A DNA stretch of 64,000 bases from an uncultured Acidimicrobiales bacterium (GCA_958295925.1 CATQHL010000001.1:278676-342675), one strand, 5' to 3'; counted from the first letter of the stretch, positions 43,445-53,265 are shown. The notes: generated from the letters alone by a model not told the origin. Program-made: numbers and translations.

Positions 43445-44947
43445 TCAGTTAGCGAGGATCCTGTCGAGGTCGGCCCTCGCCACATCAACCTGATCAACCT
43501 GAATCGGAAGGAGCGTCTGCGTGTTGGGGAGGATTCTCCCGTTGGCGAACAGTTCGGCGCACGCGAGCGCCCCGAAGCCTGCCTGCTCTGACCACCTCTG
43601 GTCCAGCGCAACCACCTGAATGCCGCTCTCGATGCCGTCAAGCTGCCCGTAGCTGACATTCCAGCCGAGCGTGAACACCTCGCCCTCGCGGCCGGAGTCG
43701 ATGATCGCCCTGTTCGCGTGCTCGGCGCCGATGTCCACGTTCTCGATGAAGTCCAGCTCGGGGTTGCCCGCAAGCAGGGCCCTGTAGTCGTCGTATGTGA
43801 CTGCGGGGTCGTAAACGCCGCCACCCACCTGAAGGGCGTCATCGTAAGTGGTGATGAACGTTGCGTCGGGCATTACCTCGAGAATCCTCTCCTGGAATCC
43901 GCGCATGCGTCCCTGCGCCCAGAAAGCCGCCGGGTCACCACCGGAGACTGCGAAGGTGTCCCACTCATAGCCGTTCTCGTTCATGAACTCCATTGCGAGA
44001 TCAGCAGCGAAACGGCCCTCCTTCATCGGAACCTGCGTGAAGTTGGAGAACTCGTTTCCATTGGAGGTCACACCCACTGTGAACACCGGGATGCCGTCTG
44101 CGACGAGTTCATTGGTGATGTTGGTATATGCGTTGGAGTCCGCCGGCTCGATGGACAGGCAGTCGATCTGATCCGTGTTGTACAGAGCCTCAATCTGGGC
44201 AATCTGCTCAGCAATGTTGATGGCGTCCACCGGCGCTACCGACGTGAACTCCATCGGGTATATCCGCTGGGCTGCCTGCTGCGTCTCCCTGAAGCCTGCG
44301 GCGTACTGATCGGAGAACAGCGGAATACCCGTCGACTGGTAGGAGAATACGTAATTGATGGTTTCCCCGGTGCGCACCTTCCTGGCGACGCGCGGGTTCA
44401 GGGTGAACGTGCTTCCGTCGTTGAGAATATGGCTGAACGGAAGATCCCCGCCAGCCTCGGTGGCCTGGGCCTGGGCCTCAAGGAGTTGCGTCTGTGCTGT
44501 GAGGAGCTGTTCCTGCGCTGCTTGGACTTCCGCCGAGGCTGTCTCTGCGCCGACCTGAGCTTCCTCCGCCTCCATGCGCGCTGCGGAGGCTTCTTCCTGG
44601 GCAGCCTCTGCGTCTGCGCGTGCGTCGGCGGCTTCTTTCTGGGCAGCCTCTGCCGCCTGCAGAGCCACAGCAAGTCGGCTCTCGGCGTCGGCTACTGCAT
44701 CCGCGTTGCCCGCGGCGGTCTCCTCGGCCAACTCGGCGGCAACCACCGCGGCATCGGCTGCCGCCTTTGCTGCGTCCGCGGCGGCTTGGGCAGATGTCGC
44801 CATGGCTGACGCCGCCGCGGCGTCGGCCTTGGCGCCTTGCGCCTCGATCAAAGCATCGCTGTCTCCACTTGCGCAGGACGCTCCCACGATCGCTACAACC
44901 GATAAGAGCGCTACTGCTGCGCATCGGCTCTTGATTCTTTTTGACAT
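43445..44947 (-). CDS. Sugar-binding lipoprotein with long Ala-rich coiled coil
   Basis: 500 aa, ATG at 44947. A lipoprotein signal ends in VGASCASG with Cys25 as the anchor. Residues about 33-168 are an Ala/Glu/Gln-rich heptad-like helix (AADAAKAAADAAVVAAELAE, EAAQKEAADARADAEAAQEE), predicted as coiled coil. From about 170 comes a periplasmic-binding-protein type 1 domain: INYVFSYQSTGIPLFSDQYA, IDCLSIEPADSNAYTNITNE, GIPVFTVGV, and AIIDSGREGEVFTLGWNVSYG. Binding proteins of Rbs type are normally short-linked; a ~135-residue stalk is unusual and may hold the domain away from the membrane or mediate oligomerisation. It heads the operon; the ligand is unknown. Confidence 0.88.
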   Translation of the reverse strand: MSKRIKSRCAAVALLSVVAIVGASCASGDSDALIEAQGAKADAAAASAMATSAQAAADAAKAAADAAVVAAELAEETAAGNADAVADAESRLAVALQAAEAAQKEAADARADAEAAQEEASAARMEAEEAQVGAETASAEVQAAQEQLLTAQTQLLEAQAQATEAGGDLPFSHILNDGSTFTLNPRVARKVRTGETINYVFSYQSTGIPLFSDQYAAGFRETQQAAQRIYPMEFTSVAPVDAINIAEQIAQIEALYNTDQIDCLSIEPADSNAYTNITNELVADGIPVFTVGVTSNGNEFSNFTQVPMKEGRFAADLAMEFMNENGYEWDTFAVSGGDPAAFWAQGRMRGFQERILEVMPDATFITTYDDALQVGGGVYDPAVTYDDYRALLAGNPELDFIENVDIGAEHANRAIIDSGREGEVFTLGWNVSYGQLDGIESGIQVVALDQRWSEQAGFGALACAELFANGRILPNTQTLLPIQVDQVDVARADLDRILAN

Positions 44948-45223
44948 GTGGTCTCCCTCTCAATCACTCGGTTTGACGGTTCCGCGACAGGCCGTGATAT
45001 GCAACTCGTTGAATCCTTCTGCGCTGCGCCTTCTAGACGCTGCGCCGAAGCCGCCGCTGCGCTGGCCATCCGGTCTCGGCCGCATGGTCAGCATCCAGCC
45101 TCAGCCGCTTGGACAGATAGTCAAGCCTAGTTTGCTTTGCCTGCAACCGAACGCCCCCAGCGCCGAACTTGTTCTGAACAGAGCGCAGTCAGGCCGTCGG
45201 CCCGGCCTGCCCGTTCTACTGCT

Positions 45224-48097
45224 TTAAAGCAACAGCGGGCGCAGGAAGCGCCCCGTGTGGCTCTCCTCGTATTTGGACACCAACTCCGGGGGGCCTTCGG
45301 CCACGATCCGCCCGCCGGCGTCCCCACCCTCGGGCCCAAGGTCGATGATCCAGTCCGCCGTCTTGATCACGTCGAGGTTGTGCTCGATTATGAGCACCGT
45401 GTTGCCGCCGTCGACGAGTCGGCTGAGCACCGTGAGCAGTTTGCGGATGTCTTCGAAGTGCAGGCCGGTCGTTGGCTCGTCGAGCAGGTAGATGGTGTGG
45501 CCAGTGGAGCGCTTGGCCAACTCGCTGGCGAGCTTCACCCGCTGAGCCTCCCCGCCTGAAAGGGTGGGCGCCGGCTGACCGAGCTTGATGTAGCCCAGCC
45601 CGACGTCAACCAGAGTCTGCAGGTGGCGGGCGATGGAAGGCTGGTTGGAGAAGAACTCCAGGCCCTGCTCGCACGAGAGGTTCAGCACCTCGGCGATGTT
45701 CCGGCCCTTAAATGCAATGTCGAGCGTGTCGCGGTTGTAGCGGGAGCCCCCGCAGACTTCGCAAGGCACGTAGACGTCGGGAAGGAAGTGCATCTCTATG
45801 CGGATATTGCCGTCGCCGGAGCATGCCTCGCAGCGACCGCCCGGCACGTTGAAGGAGAACCGCCCTGGCTCGTATCCGCGCACCCGTGACTCGTTGGTCT
45901 GGGAGAACAGCTTGCGGATGTGGTCGAACACTTTCGTGTAGGTGGCCGGGTTGGAGCGCGGTGTGCGCCCGATGGGCTGCTGGTCGATGCTGATGACCTT
46001 GTCGATGCTCGAGACGCCCTCGATTCTGCCGTGACGCCCTGGCACCCGACGGGAGCGGTAGACCTTCTGCATCAGGGCCGGGTAGAGGATCTCGTTCACG
46101 AGGGTGCTCTTGCCCGAGCCGGAGACGCCGGCGACGGTCACGAAGCATCCCAGCGGAATCTCGGCGTCGATGGCTCGCAGATTGTGCTCGCGGGCACCCT
46201 TCACTGTCAGCCAGTCCTTGCCCGGGGGGCGGCGGAGCTCGGGCACCGGGATGCCTCTGCGTCCGCTGAGGTACTGCCCCGTCAGGGACGCCTCGTCGCT
46301 CTCGATGCTGCTCGGCGGGCCGCTGCAGACGATGTCGCCGCCATGCTCGCCCGCACCGGGGCCGATGTCCACCACGTGGTCGGCGTTGCGGATGGTCTCC
46401 TCGTCGTGCTCGACGACGATGACGGTGTTTCCCAGGTCGCGCAGCCGTTTGAGGGTGTCGAGCAGGCGAGCGTTGTCTCGCTGATGCAGGCCGATGGATG
46501 GCTCGTCGAGCACATACAGCACACCCACGAGCCCGCTGCCGATCTGCGACGCAAGGCGTATGCGCTGCGCCTCACCGCCGGAGAGGGTGCCTGCGGTGCG
46601 GGCGAGGGTGAGGTAGTCGAGCCCGACGTCGAGCAGGAAGCGCATTCTGGCCCGTAGCTCCTTGAGCACCTGATCGGCGATGAGCCTGTTGCGCTCGCTG
46701 AGAATCAGCCCTTCGAGGGCGCCGGCGGCCTCGTGGATGGAAAGCGAGCAGAAATCGTGGATGTTGCGTCCGCCGATGGTCACCGCGAGGGGCAGTGGGC
46801 GAAGGCGCGCCCCGTCGCAGGCGCTGCAGTCAACCTCTCGCATGTAGCCCTCGATTTGGCGGCGGCGGTTCTCGGAGTTGGTCTCTGAGTGAAGGCGCTT
46901 GAGGTTGGGGATGACCCCTTCGAGCCGTGCCGAGTAGTGGCGGGCGCGCCCGTATCGGTTGCGATAGGCAACCGGGACCCGCTTGCCCCGCTCCCCGTAC
47001 AGGAAAACGTTTTGAGCCTCCTTCGCAAGCGACGACCAGGGGGCGTAGTAGCTCACCTTCAGGTAGTCGGCGGTGGCTTCAACGATGCGCTCGTGGATCT
47101 GGCTGTGACCGCTCGCCCAGGGCGCTATCGCCCCTTCGGCGAGGCTCAGATCGGGGTCGGGGACGACGAGTTCCGGGTCTACTTCGAAGCTGGTGCCAAG
47201 CCCGTCACAGGCTTGACAGGCGCCATAGGGGGAGTTGAAGGAGAAGTTGCGTGGGGCGAGTTCCTCGAACGACTTTCCGTCGCTCGCCCGGGCAAGGTGC
47301 TGCGAGAAGGTGAGGACGGTCGCCTCGGCCCCCTGCTCCGCCTCCCCTTGGCGAGGCACCAACTCGATTTGCACGACTCCGTCGGCCAGCTTCAGCGCAG
47401 CCTCCACGGAGTCGGTGACCCTTCTTTCGATTCCGTCCCTGCGAACCAGCCGATCGACAACCACTTCTATGTTGTGCATCTCGTAGCGGGCAAGCCCCAG
47501 TCCCCTGCCGGCGTCGCCCTGCCCCACGATGTCGGCCAACTCGTGGGCATCGCCGTCCACCCGCACCCGCACGTACCCGTCGTCGGCCAGCTCTTTGAGC
47601 AGTGTCTCATACGTGCCCTTTCGTCCACGCACGACCGGGGCCAGAATCTGGAAGCGGGTGCCTTCGGGCAGCGCAAGGATCCGGTCGACGATCTGCTGGG
47701 GCGTCTGGCGCTCAAGCGGCTCGCCGGTCTCAGGGTCGTGGGGGGTGCCCACCCTGGCGAAGAGAAGCCGCAGGTAGTCGTAGACCTCGGTTATCGTCCC
47801 GACCGTTGAGCGCGGGTTGCGTGAGGCGCTCTTCTGGTCGATGGAGATGGCCGGCGAGAGGCCCTCTATGAAGTCCACGTCGGGCTTGTCCATCTGGCCC
47901 AGGAACTGCCTTGCGTAGGACGACAGCGACTCCACGTATCGCCGCTGCCCTTCCGCGTAGATGGTGTCGAACGCCAGGGAGGACTTCCCCGAGCCGGAGA
48001 TGCCTGTGAAGACGATCAGCTTGTTGCGGGGCAGGCACAGGGAGACGTCCTTCAGGTTGTGCTCTCGTGCCCCCTGTATGAGCAGATCGTCGGCCAT
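45224..48097 (-). CDS. uvrA: UvrABC excinuclease ATPase subunit A
   Basis: 957 aa, ATG at 48097. Two ABC ATPase modules: Walker [15 protein letters not shown] and [14 protein letters not shown], signatures [17 protein letters not shown] and [16 protein letters not shown], and Walker [13 protein letters not shown] and [12 protein letters not shown]. The C-terminal zinc-finger segment [16 protein letters not shown]... VPCEVCGG is intact, as is an N-terminal CSACDGARL segment. Damage recognition in nucleotide excision repair. A small palindrome (48133-48145) lies just upstream. Confidence 0.97.
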   Translation of the reverse strand: MADDLLIQGAREHNLKDVSLCLPRNKLIVFTGISGSGKSSLAFDTIYAEGQRRYVESLSSYARQFLGQMDKPDVDFIEGLSPAISIDQKSASRNPRSTVGTITEVYDYLRLLFARVGTPHDPETGEPLERQTPQQIVDRILALPEGTRFQILAPVVRGRKGTYETLLKELADDGYVRVRVDGDAHELADIVGQGDAGRGLGLARYEMHNIEVVVDRLVRRDGIERRVTDSVEAALKLADGVVQIELVPRQGEAEQGAEATVLTFSQHLARASDGKSFEELAPRNFSFNSPYGACQACDGLGTSFEVDPELVVPDPDLSLAEGAIAPWASGHSQIHERIVEATADYLKVSYYAPWSSLAKEAQNVFLYGERGKRVPVAYRNRYGRARHYSARLEGVIPNLKRLHSETNSENRRRQIEGYMREVDCSACDGARLRPLPLAVTIGGRNIHDFCSLSIHEAAGALEGLILSERNRLIADQVLKELRARMRFLLDVGLDYLTLARTAGTLSGGEAQRIRLASQIGSGLVGVLYVLDEPSIGLHQRDNARLLDTLKRLRDLGNTVIVVEHDEETIRNADHVVDIGPGAGEHGGDIVCSGPPSSIESDEASLTGQYLSGRRGIPVPELRRPPGKDWLTVKGAREHNLRAIDAEIPLGCFVTVAGVSGSGKSTLVNEILYPALMQKVYRSRRVPGRHGRIEGVSSIDKVISIDQQPIGRTPRSNPATYTKVFDHIRKLFSQTNESRVRGYEPGRFSFNVPGGRCEACSGDGNIRIEMHFLPDVYVPCEVCGGSRYNRDTLDIAFKGRNIAEVLNLSCEQGLEFFSNQPSIARHLQTLVDVGLGYIKLGQPAPTLSGGEAQRVKLASELAKRSTGHTIYLLDEPTTGLHFEDIRKLLTVLSRLVDGGNTVLIIEHNLDVIKTADWIIDLGPEGGDAGGRIVAEGPPELVSKYEESHTGRFLRPLLL

Positions 48098-48473
48098 CGG
48101 CGCTAAGCGTAGACAGGGCGGGTGGCCAACGTAGTGATCATCACTATTAAATCGGCCTAATCAACAAACTCGAATTCTCACGATCTAGTATACGCGTCTG
48201 CAGAGCTTAAGGCCTCGACTATTCACAGTTTTCCTTGGAATGCCACTATAGGAAACTTTTGCGCCCTGTGGTAATACCAAACCAACCATGCAAATCATTG
48301 GCAACCTTGAGAAAGGTGAACACAAAGTCAGGAGTCTTGGCACTTTTCACATTGCAAAACCTGCACAACCTATAATCCACTTCCAAGGCAATAGAAAGTC
48401 AGAGAGACAACAGACCTGGACGCAGATCACTAAGTCCTATCCTGAATTGCGATTTCTCTTTTTGCCGTTCATC
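48098..48473. other. AT-richer intergenic region between the island and uvrA
   Basis: 376 bp with visibly lower GC than the core genes, marking the left edge of the 48-53 kb island. It holds the palindrome agtgatcatcact (48133-48145), a possible operator 36 bp upstream of uvrA. An 89-codon plus-strand frame from 48288 overlaps the end of the island operon antisense and has no recognisable feature; I do not call it a gene. Confidence 0.5.
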
Positions 48474-49238
48474 TCATCCACTACGGTTCACACTCATAGC
48501 ATTTTCTGCTTCCAATTGCAGCAATCGTTTAAGTTCTATGTCGGACAATGCGTCTAATAATATGACCCCACCTTTTCGGTTGAGAGCTATCATCCAACTC
48601 CTGAACGTAACCCGATCGAACAACTCCTGTCCATCGTACCAGTTTTCTCTCAATATCTCATATATTCCGCGCAATAGACGTACATTCATAGATATGGATG
48701 GACGCTCAAGTAGTGCTGAACGTACGTCCTGTTTTGCTAGCAATACTTGTAAGAACTCGTCGGGCTTATCCGGAGCGACTTCATGTGCTGTTCTTCCTAA
48801 CCACCACAGACGCGACACTCCATTGTCACGAATCAATGACCTGGTCCCGGAAGCAAAATAATGATTTTTGACCTTCCGAATTGCGTTTTCATTATTTTCT
48901 GGTCTAGCACTTAACCAGCGCTTACAAACGTATGTGGCACAGACGACATGACACAAATACACCCAAAGGCATTCAAGTGATGATTGATGTGGTGTCAATT
49001 CTCTCAAGGTATTATAAACAGTAATTGCATTTTCCGCATCATTTTTTTGTGGGCGATCAGGGTCTACAACAAGTTCACTAGCAAAGCTCTGCACTTTCAA
49101 GCGCGACTTGCGAACACCACTCACAGGCAATAGGTGAGGGGTAGGCCCTATATTGTAATAGTACCAGTCAAGGTGATCTTGGATTCCGTTTCGAAGACTT
49201 TCCACAGTTTCCGAAGTATAATATTGTAGGGTATTCAT
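48474..49238 (-). CDS. Unrecognised protein, last gene of the methylase-GHKL operon
   Basis: 254 aa from the ATG at 49238 (MNTLQYYTSETVESLRNGIQ), chosen because it overlaps the preceding stop as ATGA. The protein appears all-helical, with a DHLDWYYYNIGPTPHLL segment near the start, an aromatic-rich LECLWVYLCHVVCATYVCKRW helix near residue 115, and RSLIRDNGVSRLWWLGRTA near 155. No nuclease signature is evident. It faintly recalls small uncharacterised proteins found beside cytosine methylases and ATPases in defence islands, but I cannot name the family with confidence. The strict four-gene coupling suggests it belongs to the same system, as effector, specificity factor or regulator. Confidence 0.75.
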   Translation of the reverse strand: MNTLQYYTSETVESLRNGIQDHLDWYYYNIGPTPHLLPVSGVRKSRLKVQSFASELVVDPDRPQKNDAENAITVYNTLRELTPHQSSLECLWVYLCHVVCATYVCKRWLSARPENNENAIRKVKNHYFASGTRSLIRDNGVSRLWWLGRTAHEVAPDKPDEFLQVLLAKQDVRSALLERPSISMNVRLLRGIYEILRENWYDGQELFDRVTFRSWMIALNRKGGVILLDALSDIELKRLLQLEAENAMSVNRSG

Positions 49239-50095
49239 GCTGAATCGCCATGCAACAGTGACAGTAGATTGTTGAAAGGAGAAGCTAATAATTTCTGGGC
49301 ATCGAGAACACGGTTGGAACTCGCAGAACCTAATACTGGGCAATGCGCGAATTCCAGAAGATTATTGAGTGCTGAATACCATCGGAAGTTCTCGTAAGTT
49401 TTAGTGTCATTGTCCGCCTCGTAAAGCACTTTGACCAGTGCTGGCAAGTAAAGACTGTTCATAAGATAATGGACATCTGATTTCTTGATGACTTCTAACC
49501 GCACCGACTTGTAAAGTCTTGATGTTTCTTCTGACATGATAATTTCCACTCTGTCATTATCTAGCTGGACATCCCAGCGCTCGTTCTGCATTGCTGGGCT
49601 CGCTGAATGAACAAATATGGAACCTAGAGGCGCTTCCTCTGCTCTGTCTATCCAATAAGCTTTCGGCTCATCAACAGCCAAAACGTATCCTTCTTTAATA
49701 TCTACTCTCAGACCACAGAAGTCGCTGTGCCAACCGGACCAGTCGTACGCTTCCAAGAAACGAGTTGCGATTAGGAAAGGTGAAAATTCAGTACGTCCCG
49801 AGAGGTCACCAGCAGTGAATCTATTGCGAATTCTTGGCTCGAACGATTCGATGGTTTCCCGGCGTCGTGTCTTGGAACAATTGACAAGCAAAACATATTT
49901 TGCTTCCTCTCTATCTACAAGACTGAGCAGATTAGGGTCGCTTAGACAATATTCAGCCTGTAAACTGACAGAACCTTTTCTCTTGTCCAACTCAACATCT
50001 ATGTCAACCTCAAACTCCGCATAAGGATAGTCGTCACCGTAGCGTTTAGGACGTAACACTGGATGTTGCCATGCTTTACCAGAATCAAATTTCAT
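49235..50095 (-). CDS. Unrecognised protein, third gene of the methylase-GHKL operon
   Basis: 286 aa, ATG at 50095 overlapping the GHKL stop as ATGA. The N-terminal half is beta-rich (YPYAEFEVDIDVELDKRKGS, SVSLQAEYCLSDPNLLSLVD, KYVLLVNCSKTRRRETIESF), and the C-terminal half is helical (SDVHYLMNSLYLPALVKVLY, YSALNNLLEFAHCP). There is no clear PD-(D/E)XK, HNH or PLD motif, and no membrane segment. Its position where known cytosine methylase-GHKL systems carry an endonuclease or helicase makes it the leading candidate effector or nuclease adaptor, which is inference only. Confidence 0.75.
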   Translation of the reverse strand: MKFDSGKAWQHPVLRPKRYGDDYPYAEFEVDIDVELDKRKGSVSLQAEYCLSDPNLLSLVDREEAKYVLLVNCSKTRRRETIESFEPRIRNRFTAGDLSGRTEFSPFLIATRFLEAYDWSGWHSDFCGLRVDIKEGYVLAVDEPKAYWIDRAEEAPLGSIFVHSASPAMQNERWDVQLDNDRVEIIMSEETSRLYKSVRLEVIKKSDVHYLMNSLYLPALVKVLYEADNDTKTYENFRWYSALNNLLEFAHCPVLGSASSNRVLDAQKLLASPFNNLLSLLHGDSA

Positions 50096-52044
50096 GGCAT
50101 ATCGCTTTCATAAGCAATCAATCTCAGTGCACAGCCTTCTAATGGTTGATCTGCCTCGATCTCGATTGTTTGTTTTTCGCCAGCCTTCAACTGCAGGCAT
50201 TTAAGCGAATTAGTTCCAACTGATCTTATGTCTTCTCTGGGAAAAACCGCAGAATCTCCAGCTTCATCAATACAAATTTGGGCTACTCCGCTACCTTCGG
50301 AAACGAAACTAATTCTGCGACAGTTATCTTGACCTGGGCTCGGTAATATACGTACTCTCGAGATTCGAATCAACTTTTTCCCTTTTCCACCACCGCGACT
50401 ACCCTTGCCGTCTGACCCTTCTCCTTCTTCGTTACCATGTCTATTACGGTTACCGTTTCCTCCACCCTTCCCACTCCCCTGACCTCCGCGTTCCCCGAAC
50501 TCCTCGCCGTCCCCATCGATATCTTCATGTTCTTCATTGGTGTTTGAATGAATAGACGAAGATGATTGTCGTATCGGTTTTAGGCTTATAGAAATCTTTT
50601 CAGCAAATCCTGGTTCTCCTTTATCTTCATCTGATTGAGAACTGAACTCGAAATCTTCATCAGGGTAGTAGTCGGGCAACAACCCTGCAAGTTCAGATAG
50701 AACAGTGTGTTGGCCGATAGTAGATGTATATGCTACACTTTTTATCTGCTCACGTATCCATTTCACGACTCTATTAAGAGCTCTGCGCCCTTTTTCCTTA
50801 GTTTTGTCAGGAAGCCAGTCCACCTCAAACTGATCATGACGAGGGTTCTCCATGCTGCGTAGCAACTCGTTCCCATCGGGATCTTCGAAATAGCAAAGAG
50901 CAGCAAAATCCCTGTAACCCGGGAAACGCACGAGCCCCATTTGTTGGTCAGTGATGAGCATCCCAGTGCGACGCACCAAACCAACCCGGCTTGGCAAGTC
51001 TTCATCCACAGCAACCCAAAGTCTACAGTGGCCTAAGTCGGTATCTTGTTTCTCAAATTGGTGAATTATACTATTGCATTTTTCAGAAGTAATTTCCCAG
51101 AGTTTGCGTATATTACTTAGCTTAGCAGAGGTATCATCTTCGTTATCATTATCGTCTGGACTGTATTTGTCGAACCAATATTGAAGATTGTCACGAGTAA
51201 TCATAACTATGTCTTCATTCCCTTCAGGTTCAATCTTCACTGTCAGCAAATTATTTTCGATCGCATAGAAATAGTTCTCTAGAACACTTGAGACAACTTT
51301 CTTGCGCCATTCAGAGTCCTGCATTTTCTGTCCCAAGATGTATATAGCTGTACCTGAAATTGGGGCAGTATTGTTGAGCAACCTAAACGAGTCAGAAATG
51401 TATTCGCCCTCAATTGCTTGGCATCCATTTCTTTCCCCATAAAATCCGATTCCCTGTGTTGACTGGTTATTATGGGACATCAAGACAGATTTACCTTGGA
51501 GTCGCTCAACTAACTCACCATCAGCAAAATAGCGAGTCCAATAGAAAACTGTCCGGACAGAAGAAATAGCGAATGTGGCATACTTTCCTAGTCCATGAGA
51601 CCCTCCAGCTCCTTTTTCCCCGTGTTTGATACTGTCCCCCTGCTTTTTTACTAGAGTTTCCCAATTGTCCTTGAGTAGGCCAGTAGTGTTTCGATCCGAG
51701 ACTCGAAGACAGGAAATAGAATTACCACTTAACGCATTTATTGCCACTTCAAGTTCGTCTGCGACATTAGCATTTTCATTGTTACTGTTGTCCTTCTGGC
51801 AAGAACGGACTGCTGACAATAGTTCGTCCCGTCCATAATCATCTGCATTCAAATTCAGCACTTCGAATGATACATGAACGGGTTGATTTTTGTCTTTTCG
51901 AGCATCCAGAGAATTTTGAATTACTTCCCTTGCTAAGCTCGAAACCGGCGCCCCTTTGAAATGAGCAATGCCAGGATGATTATAGCCATCAATACTTCCA
52001 CCGTTATTCGCTGGAAACTTCCATCCAATTCCTGCTGCTGACAT
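50092..52044 (-). CDS. GHKL (MORC/MutL-like) ATPase
   Basis: 650 aa, ATG at 52044 directly after the methylase stop (TAAATG). Bergerat-fold motifs are present: REVIQNSLDAR (39-49, the metal/ATP Asn), Asp117...Gly122 in LRVSDRNTTG, and the glycine-rich lid EKGAGGSHGLGKYATF (143-158). A middle region (about 280-470) resembles an S5-type transducer (LWVAVDEDLPSRVGLVRRTG). Then a charged Gly/Asn/Glu linker (about 495-551: EEFGERGGQGSGKGGGNGNR) and a beta-rich C-terminal domain of ~90 residues. Family knowledge: MORC/MutL-like ATPases occur with cytosine methylases in restriction systems, where they may act as ATP-driven DNA clamps. Confidence 0.85.
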   Translation of the reverse strand: MSAAGIGWKFPANNGGSIDGYNHPGIAHFKGAPVSSLAREVIQNSLDARKDKNQPVHVSFEVLNLNADDYGRDELLSAVRSCQKDNSNNENANVADELEVAINALSGNSISCLRVSDRNTTGLLKDNWETLVKKQGDSIKHGEKGAGGSHGLGKYATFAISSVRTVFYWTRYFADGELVERLQGKSVLMSHNNQSTQGIGFYGERNGCQAIEGEYISDSFRLLNNTAPISGTAIYILGQKMQDSEWRKKVVSSVLENYFYAIENNLLTVKIEPEGNEDIVMITRDNLQYWFDKYSPDDNDNEDDTSAKLSNIRKLWEITSEKCNSIIHQFEKQDTDLGHCRLWVAVDEDLPSRVGLVRRTGMLITDQQMGLVRFPGYRDFAALCYFEDPDGNELLRSMENPRHDQFEVDWLPDKTKEKGRRALNRVVKWIREQIKSVAYTSTIGQHTVLSELAGLLPDYYPDEDFEFSSQSDEDKGEPGFAEKISISLKPIRQSSSSIHSNTNEEHEDIDGDGEEFGERGGQGSGKGGGNGNRNRHGNEEGEGSDGKGSRGGGKGKKLIRISRVRILPSPGQDNCRRISFVSEGSGVAQICIDEAGDSAVFPREDIRSVGTNSLKCLQLKAGEKQTIEIEADQPLEGCALRLIAYESDMP

Positions 52045-53067
52045 TTAGTGTCCTCCATTCAAGATTTCTTGACAAGCTTCTCCTACACGTTGCGCTAAAT
52101 TTACACAAACAGCATTTCCTAGCAATTTATACTGCTCTTTTTCTGGAATTTCCGGGAAAATATTTTCCTTGGAATTGAAACCCTGCAACTGTGCAACCTC
52201 ATTTACACTAAGTTTACGAATTCCCCATGAATCTTTGATAAATGGAACGTTGTGTCCCCCCTCGCCCATGTTTGCAGTCAGTGTTGGACAGAGGCCATCT
52301 CGCTTTTCCCGTACATACGACCTCCGAAGTTGGAATACATTCTGATCTGAAACTCCTTCCGAAATTGCCCTTTCAATCATTTTATAGTAGCGATTCTCTG
52401 GCGACAGATATGCTTCGTTCGTACCTTGCTGACTGCGATCAATGATCTTATCAATGCTTTTTCGATTGTTTTGTGCATTGTCTTCTTTTGGCAAAGCAAA
52501 AGGATTATAGGTAAAATGACTGCGCAGTGCAGCAACCATGAATAACCGCTCTCTGTCTTGGGGCAATTCTGTTGCCTCTTTTACATTCACTATCCAACAC
52601 GAGTCACTTCTGAACCAATACCCTGCCCTTCGTAATTCGCGACGAACTTTATCGAACCATTCCAACTTTCCTCCATAAAGCAAATTTGGCACATTCTCCA
52701 ATAGCAGCAATTTTGGGCGCAACTCCATGCTGAATTCCTTAATAAGGCGCGGTATTTCAAAAAATGTCTTACCACGAGGATCCTCAAATCCAAGACGGTT
52801 GCCAGCGAGTGAAAAACTTTGACAAGGAAAGCCAGCCACTAAGATATCAACGCTCTCTAATTCTGCAGACTGTTTAGTAAGCGCATGAATATCTTCTTGA
52901 ATTACTCTAACTCCTGGAAATCGGTGTTGAAATGTTTTACAGGCATAACGGTCGCTATCGCTTGCCCAAGCTATCTTGAAGCCTGCTTTCGCCAAGCCGG
53001 ATGCAAATCCGCCCATACCACAGAATAGACATCCTGCCGTTAACTTTCCTTGCCCTTCAAGTTTCAT
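52045..53067 (-). CDS. DNA (cytosine-5) methyltransferase
   Basis: 340 aa, ATG at 53067. The usual motif order is complete: I LFCGMGGFASGLAKAG (residue 14 on), IV AGFPCQSFSLAG with the catalytic Cys, VI LLLENVPNLL, VIII LPQDRERLFMVA, IX RKLSVNEVAQLQGF, and X LLGNAVCVNLAQRV. The target-recognition region between VIII and IX is about 100 residues, so it is a compact type II-like enzyme of normal length. It modifies cytosine C5 in an unknown sequence. First gene of the coupled four-gene operon; the AT-rich codon use contrasts with uvrB upstream. Confidence 0.95.
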   Translation of the reverse strand: MKLEGQGKLTAGCLFCGMGGFASGLAKAGFKIAWASDSDRYACKTFQHRFPGVRVIQEDIHALTKQSAELESVDILVAGFPCQSFSLAGNRLGFEDPRGKTFFEIPRLIKEFSMELRPKLLLLENVPNLLYGGKLEWFDKVRRELRRAGYWFRSDSCWIVNVKEATELPQDRERLFMVAALRSHFTYNPFALPKEDNAQNNRKSIDKIIDRSQQGTNEAYLSPENRYYKMIERAISEGVSDQNVFQLRRSYVREKRDGLCPTLTANMGEGGHNVPFIKDSWGIRKLSVNEVAQLQGFNSKENIFPEIPEKEQYKLLGNAVCVNLAQRVGEACQEILNGGH

Positions 53068-53167
53068 TCAAAATCCTTTTTTCAATTATTCACCGTTCAA
53101 GCTCTCGAATGCGCCCTCATTGAATCCATAGGACTTGGATCGATGTCCACGTAAGATCAACAAATTG

Positions 53168-53203
53168 GGCTAAAAGGGGGCATTAAGAAAGATGCCTTTA
53201 GCC
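53168..53203. terminator. Stem-loop between uvrB and the methylase operon
   Basis: Inverted repeat ggctaaa...tttagcc (53168-53174 and 53197-53203) extended inside by gggcat/atgcc. It lies 63 bp past the uvrB stop and 100 bp before the methylase start, so it may end uvrB transcription. There is no clear T-run. Confidence 0.35.
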
Positions 53204-53265
53204 ACAAACATCGAGTCAAAGCTAACAATTACACCCTCTGACTCACTGCTCATGACGCTTACGCC

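Noticed and set aside
48133-48145. LexA/SOS box upstream of uvrA
   Set aside because: The palindrome agtgatcatcact does not match the actinobacterial SOS consensus (cgaac....gttcg); it is kept only as a possible operator.
48288-48557. 89-codon plus-strand frame near the island edge
   Set aside because: Overlaps the end of the operon antisense, no motif, composition-driven.
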